Positions 62,666 to 64,000 of a stretch of 64,000 nt of DNA are shown here, in pieces. Made by a program: the position numbers and the translations under genes. Location of the stretch: positions 1,240,001 to 1,304,000 of the forward strand of contig NZ_CP117866.1 in assembly GCF_028736035.1 (NCBI RefSeq). Reading direction: 5' to 3'. This stretch comes from Streptomyces sp. T12. Its GTDB lineage: Bacteria > Actinomycetota > Actinomycetes > Streptomycetales > Streptomycetaceae. The notes under the pieces are model-generated. The model was not told the origin of the DNA, searched no databases, and saw only the letters and a program-made list of their open reading frames with translations. How positions within the stretch are numbered: the stretch's first letter is position 1; every line of letters begins with the position of its first letter.

Positions 62666-64000
62666 TTACTTGGCGGCGCAGTCGTAGAGCACGTCGCCTC
62701 CCCCGAATCCCATCGCACCGCCGTCGTCCGCCTGGGAGGACGTGCCGCCGTACGCCGACGCCGCAACCTTCGTGCAGTTGTCGGCGATCCAGTCGGAGCG
62801 CTGCTCGGCGTATCCGCCGGACATCATCGGCCGGCCGCCGCCGTTGGTGTCGGAGCCCAGGATGTAGCGTAGTTCGCCGTTCTTGGTCCACTCCTTCAAC
62901 TGGGCCACCGACGGCGCGTTGTCGCTGTTCGTGAAGCCGCCCATGCCGATGACGGTCTCGTCGGTGCCCAGGATGAAGGCGCTGGCGGAGAGGGCGCCGC
63001 CCTCGACGGCGAGCTTGATACGTGCGTCGGGTGCGTGCTCGACCGCGTACGTGAGGATCTTGCGCTGGTCGGCGGTGAGTTCCCCGCTGCCGAGACCGCC
63101 GCGCCCGCCCGGGGCACTTCCCGAGCCGCCACCGGGCATGCCGTTCGCTCCCCCCGTGGGCATGCCCGAAGGCATTCCTGAAGGCATTCCTGAAGGCATT
63201 CCGGAATGCGTCCCGCCGGACGAGGGCTCACCGGACTGGCCCGAAGAACCGTCACCGCCGGGGAAGCCAGGCATGTTCGACGGCATCCCGGACGGCATGC
63301 CCGACGGAAGGCCTCCGCCGTTCCCACTCGGCCGGGGCATGCCGCCGCCTCCGCCGAAGCCGAGCGTCTGCGGACCGGCCGTCGGGTTGGAGCCGCCCAT
63401 GTTGGTGGAACCGGGCACGCTCACCGCCCAGGCTCCCGGGGCCACCAGGACCGACGCCACGGCCGCGCCGACGGCGACCGTCAGCAACCGGCCCTGCCGT
63501 CGGGAGAGCACCAGCAGGACGACGGCGGCACAGCCCACGAGCAGCACCGGCCACACCAGCCAGCCGTTCCAGTCGGGTTCACGGCGGATCAGCACCACCG
63601 CCCAGATCGCGCTCACCGCGACCCCGGCCACACCGACCAGGGGCGCCCAGCGCGGGCCCGCACGGTGCACGCGCACCAGCCCGACCGTCAGCCCGCCGCA
63701 CAGAGCGCCGATGGCGGGCGCGAGTTGGGTGGTGTAGTAGGGGTGGAAGATGCCCTTCTGCGTCGAGTACACGGCGGCGCAGACCACCAGCCAGGTTCCC
63801 CACAGCAGCCAGCCGGAGGCCGGCAGCAGGGCGGAGGCGGGCAGCTTTCCTCGTCGGTGCAGGACCGCCACGGCGACGGCGACGGCCATGGCCACGGCGC
63901 ACAGGGGCAGCAGCCAGCTGATCTGGCCGCCCACCTGTGTGTCGAACATCCGGGTCGGGCCGGACTCACCGCCGAACCCGCCGGCGAACCCGCCGCCTCC
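62666..64000 (-). CDS. GT39-like (mannosyltransferase/YkcB-type) membrane glycosyltransferase, N-terminus outside window
   Basis: At least 444 residues; the frame is open through base 64000. The visible part holds membrane spans GQISWLLPLCAVAMAVAVAV, SALLPASGWLLWGTWLVVCA, APLVGVAGVAVSAIWAVVL, WLVWPVLLVGCAAVVLLVLS, LLTVAVGAAVASVLVAPGAW, then a Gly/Met/Pro-rich stretch with GMPS repeats and a soluble C-terminal domain (ELTADQRKILTYAVEHAPDA, FILGTDETVIGMGGFTNSDN, SDWIADNCTKVAASAYG). This is the tail of ArnT/PMT-like glycosyltransferases linked to two-component operons in actinomycetes. The catalytic N-terminal Asp residues are not in the window. Confidence 0.88.
   Translation of the reverse strand, partial: GGGGFAGGFGGESGPTRMFDTQVGGQISWLLPLCAVAMAVAVAVAVLHRRGKLPASALLPASGWLLWGTWLVVCAAVYSTQKGIFHPYYTTQLAPAIGALCGGLTVGLVRVHRAGPRWAPLVGVAGVAVSAIWAVVLIRREPDWNGWLVWPVLLVGCAAVVLLVLSRRQGRLLTVAVGAAVASVLVAPGAWAVSVPGSTNMGGSNPTAGPQTLGFGGGGGMPRPSGNGGGLPSGMPSGMPSNMPGFPGGDGSSGQSGEPSSGGTHSGMPSGMPSGMPSGMPTGGANGMPGGGSGSAPGGRGGLGSGELTADQRKILTYAVEHAPDARIKLAVEGGALSASAFILGTDETVIGMGGFTNSDNAPSVAQLKEWTKNGELRYILGSDTNGGGRPMMSGGYAEQRSDWIADNCTKVAASAYGGTSSQADDGGAMGFGGGDVLYDCAAK

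Noticed and set aside
63173..63203. Short tandem repeats considered as a CRISPR-like array
   Set aside because: The units are 12 bases without spacers and code for the GMPSG linker.

Overview
The window looks like chromosomal DNA from a Streptomyces-type actinomycete. It has very high GC with GC-rich third positions, GTG starts, four-base start/stop overlaps, many MarR/TetR/IclR/PucR-type regulators, LuxR-type two-component systems beside ABC exporters, and relics of IS5-, ISL3- and probably IS701-type elements. I see no rRNA, tRNA or CRISPR array. It reads as an accessory, catabolism-rich region with much gene decay, not a housekeeping core.

Layout. 1-2.7 kb: a GAF-domain regulator (cut by the window edge) and an ExaC-like aldehyde dehydrogenase, closed by a strong hairpin. 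2.9-12.4 kb, minus strand: a beta-oxidation-like operon (saccharopine-dehydrogenase-like protein with a frameshift, thiolase, enoyl-CoA hydratase, acyl-CoA dehydrogenase, acyl-CoA ligase), then two MDR oxidoreductases and relics of an acyl-CoA dehydrogenase, an SDR and another ligase. A divergent AraC-type regulator (12.7-13.7 kb) probably controls it. 14-18 kb: MarR regulator, NmrA-like protein, DoxX-like membrane protein and pirin, with relics of a pirin-like and an MDR gene. 18.4-23.4 kb: PucR-type regulator, SnoaL-like protein, alpha/beta hydrolase and amidohydrolase around a dead IS5 element.

23.5-37.2 kb is the functional centrepiece: an apparently complete hca/mhp-like route for a phenylpropanoid-type aromatic acid. 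An XRE-cupin regulator and an IclR regulator diverge from a region with a 16-bp inverted repeat. A minus-strand operon encodes an MDR protein, extradiol dioxygenase (MhpB), hydratase (MhpD), acylating acetaldehyde dehydrogenase (MhpF) and aldolase (MhpE). A divergent plus-strand operon encodes a Rieske dioxygenase alpha subunit, ferredoxin, ferredoxin reductase, beta subunit, C-C hydrolase (MhpC), dihydrodiol dehydrogenase, an acyl-CoA ligase and a small GNAT-like protein. Together they can carry an aromatic ring to pyruvate and acetyl-CoA. No dedicated transporter is visible.

37.6-42.6 kb and 52.3-56.3 kb are two similar modules: a histidine kinase and LuxR-type response regulator diverging from an ABC exporter. 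Between them lie a carboxylesterase/amidohydrolase/MarR cluster with a 30-bp operator-like palindrome, an SDR/MarR pair, and a carboxylesterase/TetR pair with twin palindromic operators. 56.4-60.3 kb is a graveyard: a broken DUF6192-like gene, transposase fragments, the last codons of a second aldehyde dehydrogenase, a decayed ISL3 element and half an MFS transporter. 60.3-64 kb carries an OmpR-type two-component system downstream of a GT39-like glycosyltransferase that runs off the window end.
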